DNA from: JAUIAS01 sp030425395
GTDB lineage: Bacteria > Pseudomonadota > Alphaproteobacteria > Rhodobacterales > Rhodobacteraceae
NCBI GenBank assembly: GCA_043553855.1
Contig: CP121336.1
Location: forward strand, 3,658,001-3,722,000
Length of the DNA: 64,000 nt
Direction of reading: 5' to 3'
Of this stretch, positions 18,120 through 27,335 are shown in pieces (the stretch's first letter is position 1; every line of letters begins with the position of its first letter). Under the pieces are notes generated by a model. The model saw only the letters and a list, made by a program, of their open reading frames with translations. It had not been told where the DNA came from and did not search any database. Both the position numbers and the translations under genes were made by a program.

Positions 18120-21100
18120 ATGAAAATTGAAAGAAAATTCACCAAGGCCGGACAGGATGCGTATGCAGATCTGGAATTCGTGCCGGTAACGTCGGAAATC
18201 CGTAACCCCGACGGCACCGTCGTGTTCCGCCTTGAGAATATGGAGGTTCCGCGCAGCTGGAGCCAGGTGGCAAGCGACGTCATCGCCCAAAAGTATTTCC
18301 GCAAGGCCGGGGTGCCCAACCGGCTCAAGAAGGTGCGCGAAAAGGATGTGCCCGAATTCCTGTGGCGGTCGGTTCCGGCCGATGACGCGGTCGAGTTCGA
18401 GGGCGAAACCTCGTCCAAGCAGGTGTTTGACCGGCTGGCTGGTGCCTGGGCCTATTGGGGCTGGAAGGGCGGATACTTTACGGACGAAGAAGACGCCCGC
18501 GCCTATTTCGACGAAATGCGGTATATGCTGGCCACTCAGCGCGGTGCGCCGAATTCGCCGCAGTGGTTCAACACCGGCCTTCACTGGGCGTATGGAATCG
18601 ACGGCCCGGCGCAGGGGCACTACTATGTCGACTACAAGACCGGCAAGCTGACCAAGTCCAAATCGTCTTACGAGCATCCGCAGCCGCACGCCTGCTTTAT
18701 CCAGTCCGTCGCAGACGATCTGGTCAACGAAGGCGGCATCATGGATCTGTGGGTCCGCGAGGCGCGCTTGTTCAAATACGGCTCGGGCACCGGCACCAAC
18801 TTCAGCCATCTGCGGGGCGAGGGCGAAAAGCTGTCGGGCGGCGGCAAGTCGTCGGGTCTGATGGGCTTTCTCAAGATTGGCGACCGCGCCGCAGGTGCGA
18901 TCAAGTCCGGCGGCACCACGCGCCGCGCCGCCAAGATGGTGATTTGCGACGCGGACCATCCGGATATCGAAGACTTCATCAACTGGAAGGTCATCGAAGA
19001 GCAAAAAGTCGCGTCTCTGGTCGCTGGCTCCAAGATGCACGAGGCCAAGCTGAACGCATTGTTCGAGGCGATCCGCACGTGGGATGGCCGCGAGGAAGAC
19101 GCCTATGATCCCGCAGTCAACGATGCGCTGAAATCGGTGATCCGCGACGCCAAGAGGGCCGCGATTCCCGAAACCTATATCAAGCGGGTTCTCGACTATG
19201 CCCGTCAGGGCCACACGGCGATCGAATTCCCGACCTATGACACCGATTGGGATTCCGAAGCCTACAGCTCGGTCTCCGGGCAAAACTCCAACAACTCTAT
19301 CCGGGTCACCGATGCGTTTCTCTACGCGGTGGAAAAGGATGCCGATTGGGAACTGATCAACCGCGTTGACGGCAAGGTTGCCCGCACCGTTCGGGCCCGC
19401 GACCTGTGGGATCAGGTCGGCCACGCCGCGTGGGCCTGTGCCGATCCGGGCATTCAGTATCACGACACGGTCAACGCATGGCACACGTGCCCCGAAGACG
19501 GCCCGATCCGCGGATCGAACCCCTGTTCGGAGTATATGTTCCTTGACGATACCGCCTGTAACCTCGCCTCGATGAACCTGTTGACCTTCCTCAAGGACGG
19601 TGAGTTCCAGGTCGAAGACTATATGCACGCCTCGCGTCTGTGGACGGTTACGCTCGAAATCTCCGTGACGATGGCGCAGTTCCCCTCGAAGGAAATCGCG
19701 CAATTGTCCTATGACTTCCGCACGCTGGGGCTGGGTTATGCCAACATCGGCGGGCTGCTGATGAACATGGGCTTTGGCTATGACAGCGATGAAGGCCGCG
19801 CGCTTTGTGGTGCTTTGACCGCGATCATGACCGGTGTGGCCTATGCCACCTCCGCGGAAGTGGCCGGCGAACTGGGGGCTTTCGCGGGATACGAGCGCAA
19901 CCGCGATCACATGCTGCGTGTCATGCGCAACCACCGCCGCGCCGCCCATGGCGCAGCCGACGGCTACGAAGATGTCAACGTAAAGCCGGTGCCGCTGGAC
20001 GCGGCCAACTGTCCGGACCAGCGTTTGGTGGCTGTCGCCCGCGCGGCCTGGGACGAGGCCCTGAGCCTTGGTGAAAAGAACGGCTACCGCAACGCGCAAT
20101 CCACCGTGATCGCGCCAACCGGCACCATCGGTCTGGTCATGGATTGCGACACCACCGGAATCGAACCCGATTTCGCATTGGTCAAATTCAAGAAACTCGC
20201 CGGTGGCGGTTACTTCAAGATCATCAACCGGTCGGTTCCCGCAGCGCTCGAAAAGCTGGGCTACGGCTCGGCCGAGATCGAGGAAATCGTTTCCTACGCG
20301 GTTGGCCACGGAACCATCGGCAACGCGCCGGGCATCAATCACACCACGCTGGCCGGTCACGGCTTTGGGGCCAATGAACTGGCCAAGGTTGACGCGGCAC
20401 TGGCGCAGGCCTTTGACATCCGCTTTGTGTTCAACCAGTGGACCTTGGGCGAAGAGTTCTGCACGCAGGTTCTGGGCATTCCGTCGGCCAAGCTGAACGA
20501 TCCGACCTTTGATTTGCTGCGGCATCTGGGTTTCTCGAAAAAGGACATCGAGGCGGCCAACGATCACGTCTGCGGAACCATGACGCTGGAGGGGGCACCC
20601 CACCTCAAGCCCGAGCATTACGCGATCTTCGATTGCGCCAACCCCTGCGGAAAAAAGGGCAAGCGCTTCCTTGGCGTGAACAGCCACATCACCATGATGG
20701 CGGCCGCGCAAAGCTTCATCTCGGGCGCGATTTCCAAGACGATCAACATGCCCAATGATGCCAGCATCGAAGATTGCCAGAAGGCCTATGAATTGTCCTG
20801 GTCGCTGGGCATCAAGGCCAATGCGCTTTATCGCGATGGATCCAAGCTCAGCCAGCCGCTCGCCGCGGCGCTGGTCGAGGACGATGACGAAGCAGCCGAG
20901 ATTCTGGAAACCGGGGCACCCGCCGCCAAGGCGCAGGTTCTGGCCGAAAAGATCATCGAAAAAGTCGTGGTCAAGGAAATCGTCCGTTCGCACCGCGAAA
21001 AGATGCCCGAACGCCGCAAGGGATATACCCAAAAGGCCATCGTTGGCGGCCACAAGGTTTATCTGCGCACCGGCGAATACAGCGACGGCAACCTTGGCGA

Positions 21101-21788
21101 AATCTTCATCGACATGCACAAGGAAGGTGCCGGCTTCCGCGCGATGATGAACAACTTTGCCATCGCCGTGTCCGTCGGTCTGCAATACGGTGTGCCGCTC
21201 GAAGAGTTCGTGGATGCCTTCACCTTTACCAAGTTCGAACCCGCGGGCATGGTGCAGGGTAACGACAGCATCAAGAACGCCACCTCGATCCTCGACTATA
21301 TCTTCCGCGAACTCGCGGTGAGCTATCTCGATCGCACCGATCTTGCCCATGTCAAACCCGAAGGCGCGTCCTTCGACGATCTGGGCCGCGGTGAGGAAGA
21401 GGGCGTGTCCAACGTCAGCGAAATCAGCGAAACCGCCGCGTCGCGGTCGCTTGAGGTGCTCAAGCAGATCAGCTCCACCGGCTATCTGCGCAAGCGACTG
21501 CCGCAGGAACTCGTCGTGCTGCAGGGCGGTCAGACCCTCAATACCGCCAGCCTCGCCGAGGCGGTCACCGTCAGCGCCCCTTCAGCGGCGCAGGGCAACG
21601 TCGCGGTGGCCACGACAACGACAACCGTCGCGGCTTCTTCCAGCGCGACCGGACTTGACGCGCGGGTCAAGGCGCGGATGCAGGGCTATGAGGGCGAAGC
21701 CTGCGGCGAATGCGGAAACTACACGCTGGTGCGCAACGGCACCTGCATGAAGTGCAACACATGCGGCGGCACCTCCGGGTGTAGCTGA
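18120..21788 (+). CDS. nrdJ: Vitamin B12-dependent (class II) ribonucleotide reductase NrdJ
   Basis: A 1222-residue adenosylcobalamin-dependent enzyme that makes deoxyribonucleotides with or without oxygen. It starts at the ATG at 18120 (MKIERKFTKAG) with AGAGG upstream. Landmarks are ATQRGAPNSPQWFNTGL, GSGTGTNFSHLRGEGEKLSGGG, SGQNSNNSIRVTDAF, the active-site segment GSNPCSEYMFLDDTACNLASMNL, APTGTIGLVMDCDTTGIEPDF, and a C-terminal zinc-ribbon (CGECGNY...CMKCNTCGG). An NrdR-like control region precedes it. I found no cobalamin riboswitch. No class I nrdAB genes are in the window. Confidence 0.96.
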   Translation: MKIERKFTKAGQDAYADLEFVPVTSEIRNPDGTVVFRLENMEVPRSWSQVASDVIAQKYFRKAGVPNRLKKVREKDVPEFLWRSVPADDAVEFEGETSSKQVFDRLAGAWAYWGWKGGYFTDEEDARAYFDEMRYMLATQRGAPNSPQWFNTGLHWAYGIDGPAQGHYYVDYKTGKLTKSKSSYEHPQPHACFIQSVADDLVNEGGIMDLWVREARLFKYGSGTGTNFSHLRGEGEKLSGGGKSSGLMGFLKIGDRAAGAIKSGGTTRRAAKMVICDADHPDIEDFINWKVIEEQKVASLVAGSKMHEAKLNALFEAIRTWDGREEDAYDPAVNDALKSVIRDAKRAAIPETYIKRVLDYARQGHTAIEFPTYDTDWDSEAYSSVSGQNSNNSIRVTDAFLYAVEKDADWELINRVDGKVARTVRARDLWDQVGHAAWACADPGIQYHDTVNAWHTCPEDGPIRGSNPCSEYMFLDDTACNLASMNLLTFLKDGEFQVEDYMHASRLWTVTLEISVTMAQFPSKEIAQLSYDFRTLGLGYANIGGLLMNMGFGYDSDEGRALCGALTAIMTGVAYATSAEVAGELGAFAGYERNRDHMLRVMRNHRRAAHGAADGYEDVNVKPVPLDAANCPDQRLVAVARAAWDEALSLGEKNGYRNAQSTVIAPTGTIGLVMDCDTTGIEPDFALVKFKKLAGGGYFKIINRSVPAALEKLGYGSAEIEEIVSYAVGHGTIGNAPGINHTTLAGHGFGANELAKVDAALAQAFDIRFVFNQWTLGEEFCTQVLGIPSAKLNDPTFDLLRHLGFSKKDIEAANDHVCGTMTLEGAPHLKPEHYAIFDCANPCGKKGKRFLGVNSHITMMAAAQSFISGAISKTINMPNDASIEDCQKAYELSWSLGIKANALYRDGSKLSQPLAAALVEDDDEAAEILETGAPAAKAQVLAEKIIEKVVVKEIVRSHREKMPERRKGYTQKAIVGGHKVYLRTGEYSDGNLGEIFIDMHKEGAGFRAMMNNFAIAVSVGLQYGVPLEEFVDAFTFTKFEPAGMVQGNDSIKNATSILDYIFRELAVSYLDRTDLAHVKPEGASFDDLGRGEEEGVSNVSEISETAASRSLEVLKQISSTGYLRKRLPQELVVLQGGQTLNTASLAEAVTVSAPSAAQGNVAVATTTTTVAASSSATGLDARVKARMQGYEGEACGECGNYTLVRNGTCMKCNTCGGTSGCS

Positions 21789-22029
21789 TACCAAAGGGTG
21801 GCAGCGATGGCGCGCCACCCTGCCAATCCGGACCATCCCGGTGTTGCCGGGCCGGTCCACCGAAACCGGGCGGGACTGCGCAGATTTTTCTGAAATCCGC
21901 TTTGTCCTGCTCGGTGGGAAATCCGCTGGTTTCCCACCGAACAAGGGGCGGGTGCGCTCGCCCTTAACGACGCTCAGGCCGCAGGCATAAAACAACGGGC
22001 GGTCAATGATTGAGCCTGAGCGGCGAACC

Positions 22030-22057
22030 TCGGGGGGCCTTGTGCCCCCCGTTTTTC
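22030..22057 (+). terminator. Rho-independent terminator
   Basis: GGGGGGC and GCCCCCC form a tight stem with a short loop followed by GTTTTT, 240 bases after the nrdJ stop. The interval 21789-22315 also has a weaker GGGTGGC/GCCACCC hairpin at 21796-21820, and otherwise shows no gene I can support. Confidence 0.7.
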
Positions 22058-22315
22058 TGCCCGCGCCATGCTCTTTTACAACCCCGGGCCAACGCGGCGG
22101 CGCATACATGTTTACGATAACACCATCGCGCTGGGGCATCGGGTTTGTGACATCAAACCACCACAGGCCAATTCCCGACCTTTCGCTTGCCTTGGCCATG
22201 GTCGCGTGTGCAACGGCTATGCTAGGCTTTTTTCAGGACGTGTTCCGCTTCGGCCCGAGGGGCAAGACATCAACCGCCCCGGGCTGCCAATACGCTCCGA
22301 AAGGAAGAGAGTTCA

Positions 22316-22828
22316 ATGAGTGACATGGATTGGCCCGATGTGTTGCCAGAACCGGGATCAATGATCGTCTCGGCGGGGTTCTCGGCCCTGTCTCTTGATG
22401 GGTCCGGCGCGGTTTTGCTGTCAGGCGACACAGAGGCCGCCATGGCCCAACTGGCACCGGGCGCACCGATGCTGGGCCTGTTGGACGAGCAGCCCGAATT
22501 CGCAAGTTTCGCATTGCGCATTGCCCCCGACCGCGCGCTGCTGTGCTCCGACCTGCCTCTGGATATCGCGCCGGGGACGCTGGCGGCGGGCTTTTCGGTG
22601 CGTGCTGCGGGCGACCATTATTCTGTCTTCCGCCTCGAAGGCGCGCGCGCCCGGCTCATCCTCGCAGCCCTTGTCGGGGAAACCCAAGCCTCTTCTTTCG
22701 CGGTGGCGCACATTGGCGATAGCGCCTGCCTTGTGTCATCCACGCCCGCAGGCTTCGAAATTCGCGTCCCGCGCGCGGATGCCCCGGCAATTTGGGGGCT
22801 GGTCTCTCATCTTGCGGATGCGCTCTGA
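22316..22828 (+). CDS. Sarcosine oxidase gamma subunit (SoxG)-like protein
   Basis: A 170-residue protein preceded by GGAAGAGAG. The C-terminal half (FSVFRLEGARARLILAAL-like DHYSVFRLEGARARLIL, then FAVAHIGDSACLVSSTPAGFEIRVPRADAPAIWGLVSHL) follows the pattern of SoxG and the T-protein-like fold in heterotetrameric sarcosine oxidases. The N-terminal third has no match I recognise. No soxA, soxB or soxD is nearby, so it is an orphan and may not work in sarcosine oxidation. The assignment is a fold-level similarity only. Confidence 0.5.
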   Translation: MSDMDWPDVLPEPGSMIVSAGFSALSLDGSGAVLLSGDTEAAMAQLAPGAPMLGLLDEQPEFASFALRIAPDRALLCSDLPLDIAPGTLAAGFSVRAAGDHYSVFRLEGARARLILAALVGETQASSFAVAHIGDSACLVSSTPAGFEIRVPRADAPAIWGLVSHLADAL

Positions 22829-22868
22829 TCGTGATGCCCGCCCGGTATTCGGTCATGCCGCACCGACC

Positions 22869-22930
22869 GCTTCTTCTGGCCTGAAATACTCCGGGGGAGG
22901 CGCGCAAAGCGCGACGGGGGCAGCGCCCCC
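22869..22930. repeat. Intergenic GC-rich palindromic repeat, copy C
   Basis: Between the SoxG-like and methyltransferase genes: GCTTCTTCTGGCCTGAAATA, then CTCCGGGGGAGGCGCG, ending in a GGGGGCAGCGCCCCC palindrome. It shares module order with the copies at 6449 and 41955. Confidence 0.7.
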
Positions 22931-23019
22931 AACTGCATGCCGTCGAAGTCTGCCAAAGACACTGGCCCCTGTCGGCGCTTTCTGACAGAAAGGGCGCGAA
23001 ACCCGCAACGGAGACGGGA

Positions 23020-23724
23020 ATGCCAAGACTGAAAAATCATGCCGCCCGCGAACAGTGGATTGCCAAGACGCTGCGCGCCTTGCCGCAAGGGTCCAGCCTT
23101 CTGGACGTCGGGGCGGGGGAATGCGCCTACAAGCCGTATTGCGACCATCTCGATTATCTCGCGCAGGATATCGCCGAATATGACGGCACCGGTGCCGAGG
23201 GATTGCACACGGGCAGTTGGGACACATCCCGGTTGGATTTTATCTGTGATCTTTATGATATCCCCGAGGATCGTCAGTTCGATACGGTCTTTTGTTCCGA
23301 GGTGCTGGAACATGTCGTGGACCCGGTGCGCGCGGTCGAAAAGCTTGTTGCCCTGACCAAACCGGGCGGGCGGATCATCGTGACAGCCCCTTTCACCTCG
23401 ATCACCCATTTTGCCCCGTATCATTTCTGCACCGGCTTTTCGCAGTATTTCTACAAGGAGCATTTCGGTCGTCTGGACTGCGAGATCGAGGAAATGACCG
23501 CCAATGGCGGGTATTTCGATGTGATGGATCAGGAACTGGGACGCGTTGCGCGCGTGCGCAAGCAGTTTGGTGCCGGCTTTCGGGAACCGCTGACGTTTCT
23601 TCTGATGCAGCTGGCCCGGTTGAACGTGCGTCTGATCGCGGCGCTGGACGGTGACCGGATGAACCGAAACTCCGCACAGTTGCACACGTTTGGTTGGTTT
23701 GTGGTGGCCCGCAAGGCCGGTTGA
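23020..23724 (+). CDS. Class I SAM-dependent methyltransferase
   Basis: A 234-residue protein with GGAGACGGGA before its ATG. Motif I is LLDVGAGECAYKPYC (about residues 27-41), followed by LDYLAQDIAEYDG, a motif around DTVFCSEVLEHVVDPVRAVEKL and LTKPGGRIIVTAPF, all typical of the Methyltransf_11 group. The C-terminal segment with FCTGFSQYFYKEHF is found in methyltransferases of glycan or lipid pathways, but the substrate cannot be named. It converges on the MttB-family gene. Confidence 0.85.
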   Translation: MPRLKNHAAREQWIAKTLRALPQGSSLLDVGAGECAYKPYCDHLDYLAQDIAEYDGTGAEGLHTGSWDTSRLDFICDLYDIPEDRQFDTVFCSEVLEHVVDPVRAVEKLVALTKPGGRIIVTAPFTSITHFAPYHFCTGFSQYFYKEHFGRLDCEIEEMTANGGYFDVMDQELGRVARVRKQFGAGFREPLTFLLMQLARLNVRLIAALDGDRMNRNSAQLHTFGWFVVARKAG

Positions 23725-23744
23725 CGGCCTCTGCGGGGGTTTCT

Positions 23745-25295
23745 TCAGACGGTGAGGTAAATGTTGAACCGCGCCCGGATTGCCGCATCCGTGGCCGGGT
23801 CAAAGGCCGCGCGGGGGCGATCCGCCAGAATGCTTTCTTTCTTTTGCCGGGCGGTGTCGATCAGATCGGGCTTGTCCTTTTCTACCCACTCCTTCGGCGA
23901 ATGCCGGTTGCCGCTAATGGGATAGACGTGATCGCTTTGCATCCGGCTCAGCGTCTGATCATGCCCGAGGTAATGGTTCGGACCGCCCAGACAGGTGTCT
24001 CGCATCGCCTCCAGCCCAATGGTGTCGTCGTCGACCTCGATGCCGCGCACGCAGCGCAGCGCCTGGCCGATGATATCGTCCCCCAGGATCAGGCTTTCGT
24101 GGCAGAACCCGAGCAGAGAAGCGTGCATGCCCGCCGCCTCGTAGATCATGTTGCCTCCTGACAATCCGGCCAGAACGTTGGAACACATCTGTTCCCAGCC
24201 CGCCTGCATATCGGGCAGCTTGGCGTCGGATGCACCCGCCGCGGTGCCCCCGGACACCCCATAGAACCGGTGCATTTGTGCGCAACCCGCGCTGAGCAAT
24301 GCCTGTTCCCCCGACCCGATGGACATCGCGCCTGTGCGCAGGTCCAGCCCAAAGGGCCAGGTTCCGAAAATCGCCGGATGGCCGGGTGAAATGGCGTTGA
24401 CATAGACCAGACCGGCAAGCACTTCGGCCACCGATTGCATGATGGCCCCGGCGATGGTCGACGGGGCCGTCGCGCCCGCCATGCCCGCCGAAAGCAGCAA
24501 CACCGGCATGCCGCCGCGAATGCATTCTTCCATCACCTGACAGCTTTCGGTGGCAAATTTCATCGGCGGCACGACAAAGCAGTTTGAGTTCGACATGAAC
24601 GGCCGCGCGCGCCACGCCTCTTCGCCCCCGGCAATCATATGCAACATCTCGAGCGCGGGGCCGACGTGTTCGGGCACGGTGAAGGAGGTTCCGATATGTT
24701 TCATCGTGCCCGCGCAACATCCGTAGACCGTGTTCAGGTCCATCTCGAGGTTGTCGGTGATATCGCGGCACACCATCGGACGTTGCAGGAAATGGACATT
24801 GTCCAGACGGTCGGTGATCCGCGCGGCGTCGTGCAGGTCTTGCAACGTGCTTTCGCGGTAGTGGCGCCCGTCAGGTTCGACCATGTGCACCGCGGCTCCG
24901 GCGGTGCCATAATGCACCCGTGTGCCGCTGAGATCGAGATCATGCGCCGGATCGCGTGCGCAAAGCGTGATGTCGCGGGCGGCCTTGGCCAGTGCATCCT
25001 CGACCACTGCGGCGGGAAAGCGGATGCGCCCGTCATCGCCAAGGATCGCGCCTGCGCCGACCATGGCGTCGATCCCGCTTTGCGGGGCATCGGCCAGACC
25101 GATGGTTTCGAGCGCCTCAAGGGCGGCGCGGTGGATGCGCAGAACCTCTGCCTCGCTCAGGGGGGAATACTGACCGCCGCTCAGGCCCGCGCGGATCGGG
25201 CGGAGGTGATCGGGAAGGGCGCTGGCGCGGGCGGCGCGACGTGCGGAACGCCCGCCGCTACGGGCGCTGGCGCGAATTGGTGCGTTATCATTCAT
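23745..25295 (-). CDS. Trimethylamine methyltransferase (MttB) family protein, non-pyrrolysine type
   Basis: A 516-residue corrinoid-methyltransferase-family protein. I start it at the ATG at 25295 (MNDNAPIRAS). Landmarks are YSPLSEAEVLRIHRAALEALETIG, VHYGTAGAAVHMVEPDGRHYRE, FVVPPMKFATESCQVMEECIRGGMPVLLLSAGMAGATAPSTIAG-like stretches and GFCHESLILGDDIIGQALRCVRGIEVDDDTIGLEAM. The frame runs through without an internal amber codon, so it belongs to the non-Pyl group, some members of which demethylate quaternary amines such as glycine betaine. No corrinoid-protein gene is next to it. The neighbouring aminotransferase is on the same strand upstream. Confidence 0.88.
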   Translation of the reverse strand: MNDNAPIRASARSGGRSARRAARASALPDHLRPIRAGLSGGQYSPLSEAEVLRIHRAALEALETIGLADAPQSGIDAMVGAGAILGDDGRIRFPAAVVEDALAKAARDITLCARDPAHDLDLSGTRVHYGTAGAAVHMVEPDGRHYRESTLQDLHDAARITDRLDNVHFLQRPMVCRDITDNLEMDLNTVYGCCAGTMKHIGTSFTVPEHVGPALEMLHMIAGGEEAWRARPFMSNSNCFVVPPMKFATESCQVMEECIRGGMPVLLLSAGMAGATAPSTIAGAIMQSVAEVLAGLVYVNAISPGHPAIFGTWPFGLDLRTGAMSIGSGEQALLSAGCAQMHRFYGVSGGTAAGASDAKLPDMQAGWEQMCSNVLAGLSGGNMIYEAAGMHASLLGFCHESLILGDDIIGQALRCVRGIEVDDDTIGLEAMRDTCLGGPNHYLGHDQTLSRMQSDHVYPISGNRHSPKEWVEKDKPDLIDTARQKKESILADRPRAAFDPATDAAIRARFNIYLTV

Positions 25296-25549
25296 GGGTC
25301 TACCGGTGCAAAATCGGGTGGAAATGGTTCTGGCGGTTGGCTCAGCGGTTTGCTGGGCGTCCGCGTGCCGCGCGCCCGCGCCCGGCACCGATTGTGCGAT
25401 CGATCAGCATGATTTTCCATGCGTCACCGGCCATGCGCTCTCCGAACATTGTCTATGATCAGAGTGTGAAAGGGATGGCGCCCATTCTATCCTGTTTGCG
25501 ACCGGCGGGTTCGAACGCGACGTCTTTATTCGCCGCGCTGCGGCGCGTT

Positions 25550-26740
25550 TCAGCCTGTCTGGCGCGCGGTCAGCGCCATACTCCGGGCCGTGTTGCAGAG
25601 CCGCTCAAGCGCATCTCCAAGCCGGTCGTCGTCCACGGTCAGGGCCACGCGCACATGGCCCGCAGCGGCCGCGCCAAAGCTTTCGCCCGGCATCACGGCG
25701 ATACCTTCGGCGTCAAGCAGGGTCTCGGCAAACCCGATGCCGCTTTGACCGGTGGCGCGGATATCGAGCATGCAATACATCGCCCCCTGCGCAGGCACGA
25801 GGCCGACCAAATTCTGCTGGCTCATGATCTCACGGGCCAGCGCCCGGCGACGACGGAAAGGGGCGGCGACCCGCTCTTCCAGCTCCGGGCCTGCATTGAG
25901 CGCAAACAAGGCCGCCTCCTGAATATAGCCGGGCACGCCATAGGTGGTGTGGGTGGCAAGGGTGATCAGGTGGTCGATGGCGTCTTGTGGCCCGACGATC
26001 CAACCGCAGCGCGATCCGGTCATGGCATGGGATTTGGACATGGACCCCACAACAAGCGTCCGGTCCGCCATGCCGGGCAGGGCGCGCGGTGACAGGTGTT
26101 CGCCTTCCCAGACCTGCGTGTCATAGACCTCGTCCGAGATCAGCCACAGATCATGGTTATGGCAAAGCCCGGCGATGCCTTCCAGAGTGTCGCGTCCATA
26201 GATCACGCCGGTGGGATTGTTGGGCGTGTTGATCAAGAGCGACCGCGCCCCTTGCGCCTGTGCACGGATATCTTTGGCGCGCGGCTGAAACGCGTCCCCG
26301 GCATGTGCGGCAACGGGAACGGGCACGGCCCCCACGCCACGGATCGTGCCGGGGTAGGTGGCATAATAGGGGTCGATGAACAGTGCCCGGTCGCCTTCGT
26401 CGCAGGTGGCGTGATGGGCGGCAAACAACGCCGATTGTCCCCCGGGTGTGATCAGCACGTTTTCGCGCGTGGTGGGCACGTCGGTGCGCGCGGCAACCCG
26501 CGCGGCCACCGCATCGCGCAGCGCATCGACACCGGGCACCATGGCATAGCCGGTATGCCCGCCCCGTGCGGCAGCATCCATCGCCGTCAGGATCGCGGGA
26601 TCGGTGCCGATGTCATGTTCGCCGATCGTCAGTTCGATCACCGGTTCTCCCTGTGCGGCCATGGCGCGCGCGCGATAGAACAGCTCCCAGCCATCGGAAC
26701 CGGTTCCGGTCAGGTGCGTGATGCGGTGCGACAAATTCAT
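25550..26740 (-). CDS. PLP-dependent aminotransferase, class I/II
   Basis: A 396-residue fold-type I aminotransferase with AAGGAG just upstream of its ATG. Landmarks: VIELTIGEHDIGTDPAIL, TPGGQSALFAAHHAT, INTPNNPTGVIYG, LISDEVYDTQVW and the PLP-lysine region VVGSMSKSHAMTGSRCGWIVG. The substrate is not evident. A TTGACA element 50 bases upstream may be its promoter. It precedes the MttB-family gene on the same strand with a 254-base gap that contains a GC hairpin near 25531, so co-transcription is uncertain. Confidence 0.88.
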   Translation of the reverse strand: MNLSHRITHLTGTGSDGWELFYRARAMAAQGEPVIELTIGEHDIGTDPAILTAMDAAARGGHTGYAMVPGVDALRDAVAARVAARTDVPTTRENVLITPGGQSALFAAHHATCDEGDRALFIDPYYATYPGTIRGVGAVPVPVAAHAGDAFQPRAKDIRAQAQGARSLLINTPNNPTGVIYGRDTLEGIAGLCHNHDLWLISDEVYDTQVWEGEHLSPRALPGMADRTLVVGSMSKSHAMTGSRCGWIVGPQDAIDHLITLATHTTYGVPGYIQEAALFALNAGPELEERVAAPFRRRRALAREIMSQQNLVGLVPAQGAMYCMLDIRATGQSGIGFAETLLDAEGIAVMPGESFGAAAAGHVRVALTVDDDRLGDALERLCNTARSMALTARQTG

Positions 26741-26764
26741 GGCGGGCTCCTTTCGGGCTTTGCC

Positions 26765-26780
26765 TGAGAGGGTCAGAGCG
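26765..26780 (-). promoter_or_regulatory. Candidate promoter region of the 25550 aminotransferase
   Basis: Read on the minus strand, TTGACA lies about 50 bases before the start codon, just after the stop of the MmcQ/YjbR gene. The spacing to CCCTCT is 17 bases, but that -10 is poor. The coordinates cover the area downstream of TTGACA; the element itself is at about 26788-26793. Confidence 0.3.
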
Positions 26781-26791
26781 CCCTTGAATTG

Positions 26792-27139
26792 TCAATCAGT
26801 GCGTTGCGGCAACTCCGCTTGCACCTTGCGCGGCAGGCCTGCGCGGATCACGTCATAGGATACTGCGATGCGATGGCATAATTCATCCGCCTGCGTGCCC
26901 CATGGAAGGTGAATCCACGAGCGATGAAAATAGGGGGCCTTGCTGCCCACGCCCGCGTCAATCAGCATCTGCGCCGTGTCCACATCCGGCGTCTTGACCG
27001 AGACGCCGGTGTCGGCGATGCCGATGGTGGCAAACATCTTGCCCCCGATTTTCCACGCATCATGCCCGCCGCCCCATGGGTCGGACCATTCCGCCCCCGA
27101 CAACGTCGCGCAAAAGGCCTGAACGACAGGTCGTGACAT
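26792..27139 (-). CDS. MmcQ/YjbR family (CyaY-like fold) protein
   Basis: A 115-residue protein starting at the ATG at 27139, with GAGGGG upstream. The pattern LSGAEWSDPWGGGHDAWKIGGKMFATIG, then VSVKTPDVDTAQMLIDAG, KAPYFHRSWIHLPWG and LCHRIAVSYDVIRAGLP follows the MmcQ/YjbR family, small DNA-binding-like proteins of unknown role. It is divergent from the cysS leader. Confidence 0.85.
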   Translation of the reverse strand: MSRPVVQAFCATLSGAEWSDPWGGGHDAWKIGGKMFATIGIADTGVSVKTPDVDTAQMLIDAGVGSKAPYFHRSWIHLPWGTQADELCHRIAVSYDVIRAGLPRKVQAELPQRTD

Positions 27140-27216
27140 GGCAGCCCCTCCAGACAGTGTGCAGCATTGCAATAACAGGCTTGGCGCGGCGAATGAACGG
27201 TGTTAGCCATGACCCC

Positions 27217-27258
27217 ATGAAGAGCATTTGCATCATCTGCTGCATTATTCCCTGCTGA
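27217..27258 (+). CDS. Cysteine-rich leader peptide of cysS
   Basis: A 13-codon frame MKSICIICCIIPC with four TGC codons, ending in TGA 83 bases before the cysS start. An in-frame ATG at 27193 would make it 21 residues. A clear Shine-Dalgarno sequence is not visible for either. Stalling at the Cys codons in low Cys-tRNA would be sensed by the downstream alternating helices. A Cys-rich leader before cysteinyl-tRNA synthetase is strong contextual support. Its identity as a translated regulator is inference. Confidence 0.72.
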   Translation: MKSICIICCIIPC

Positions 27259-27266
27259 CATCGTCG

Positions 27267-27335
27267 CGCGGGCTGCTCTTTCACGTTTCCAAACTTGCCG
27301 AAAGTCGCTAAGCCCGCGGGCAAAACCGCGTGAGG
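27267..27335 (+). promoter_or_regulatory. Alternating helices upstream of cysS (candidate cysteine attenuator)
   Basis: Helix 1 pairs CGCGGGCT (27267-27274) with AGCCCGCG (27311-27318). Helix 2 pairs CGCGG (27315-27319) with CCGCG (27326-27330), which abuts the GAGG ribosome site at 27332-27335. The two share 27315-27318 and cannot form together. A ribosome that finishes the leader would cover the first arm and allow helix 2, while one stalled on the Cys codons would allow helix 1 and expose the site. Confidence 0.6.

Noticed and set aside
17937..21350. 1137-residue minus-strand open frame opposite nrdJ
   Set aside because: It is a long shadow of the strongly biased codon use of nrdJ; its sequence has no recognised domain while nrdJ is a clear family member.
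26741..26790. Possible glycine or TPP riboswitch before the 25550 aminotransferase
   Set aside because: CTCTCAGGCAAAG (minus) resembles the 3' piece of a glycine aptamer and CTGAGA with CCCTTGAA (plus) resembles a thi box. Only about 50 bases are free between genes, the 5' halves are missing, and no suitable gene follows on the plus strand.
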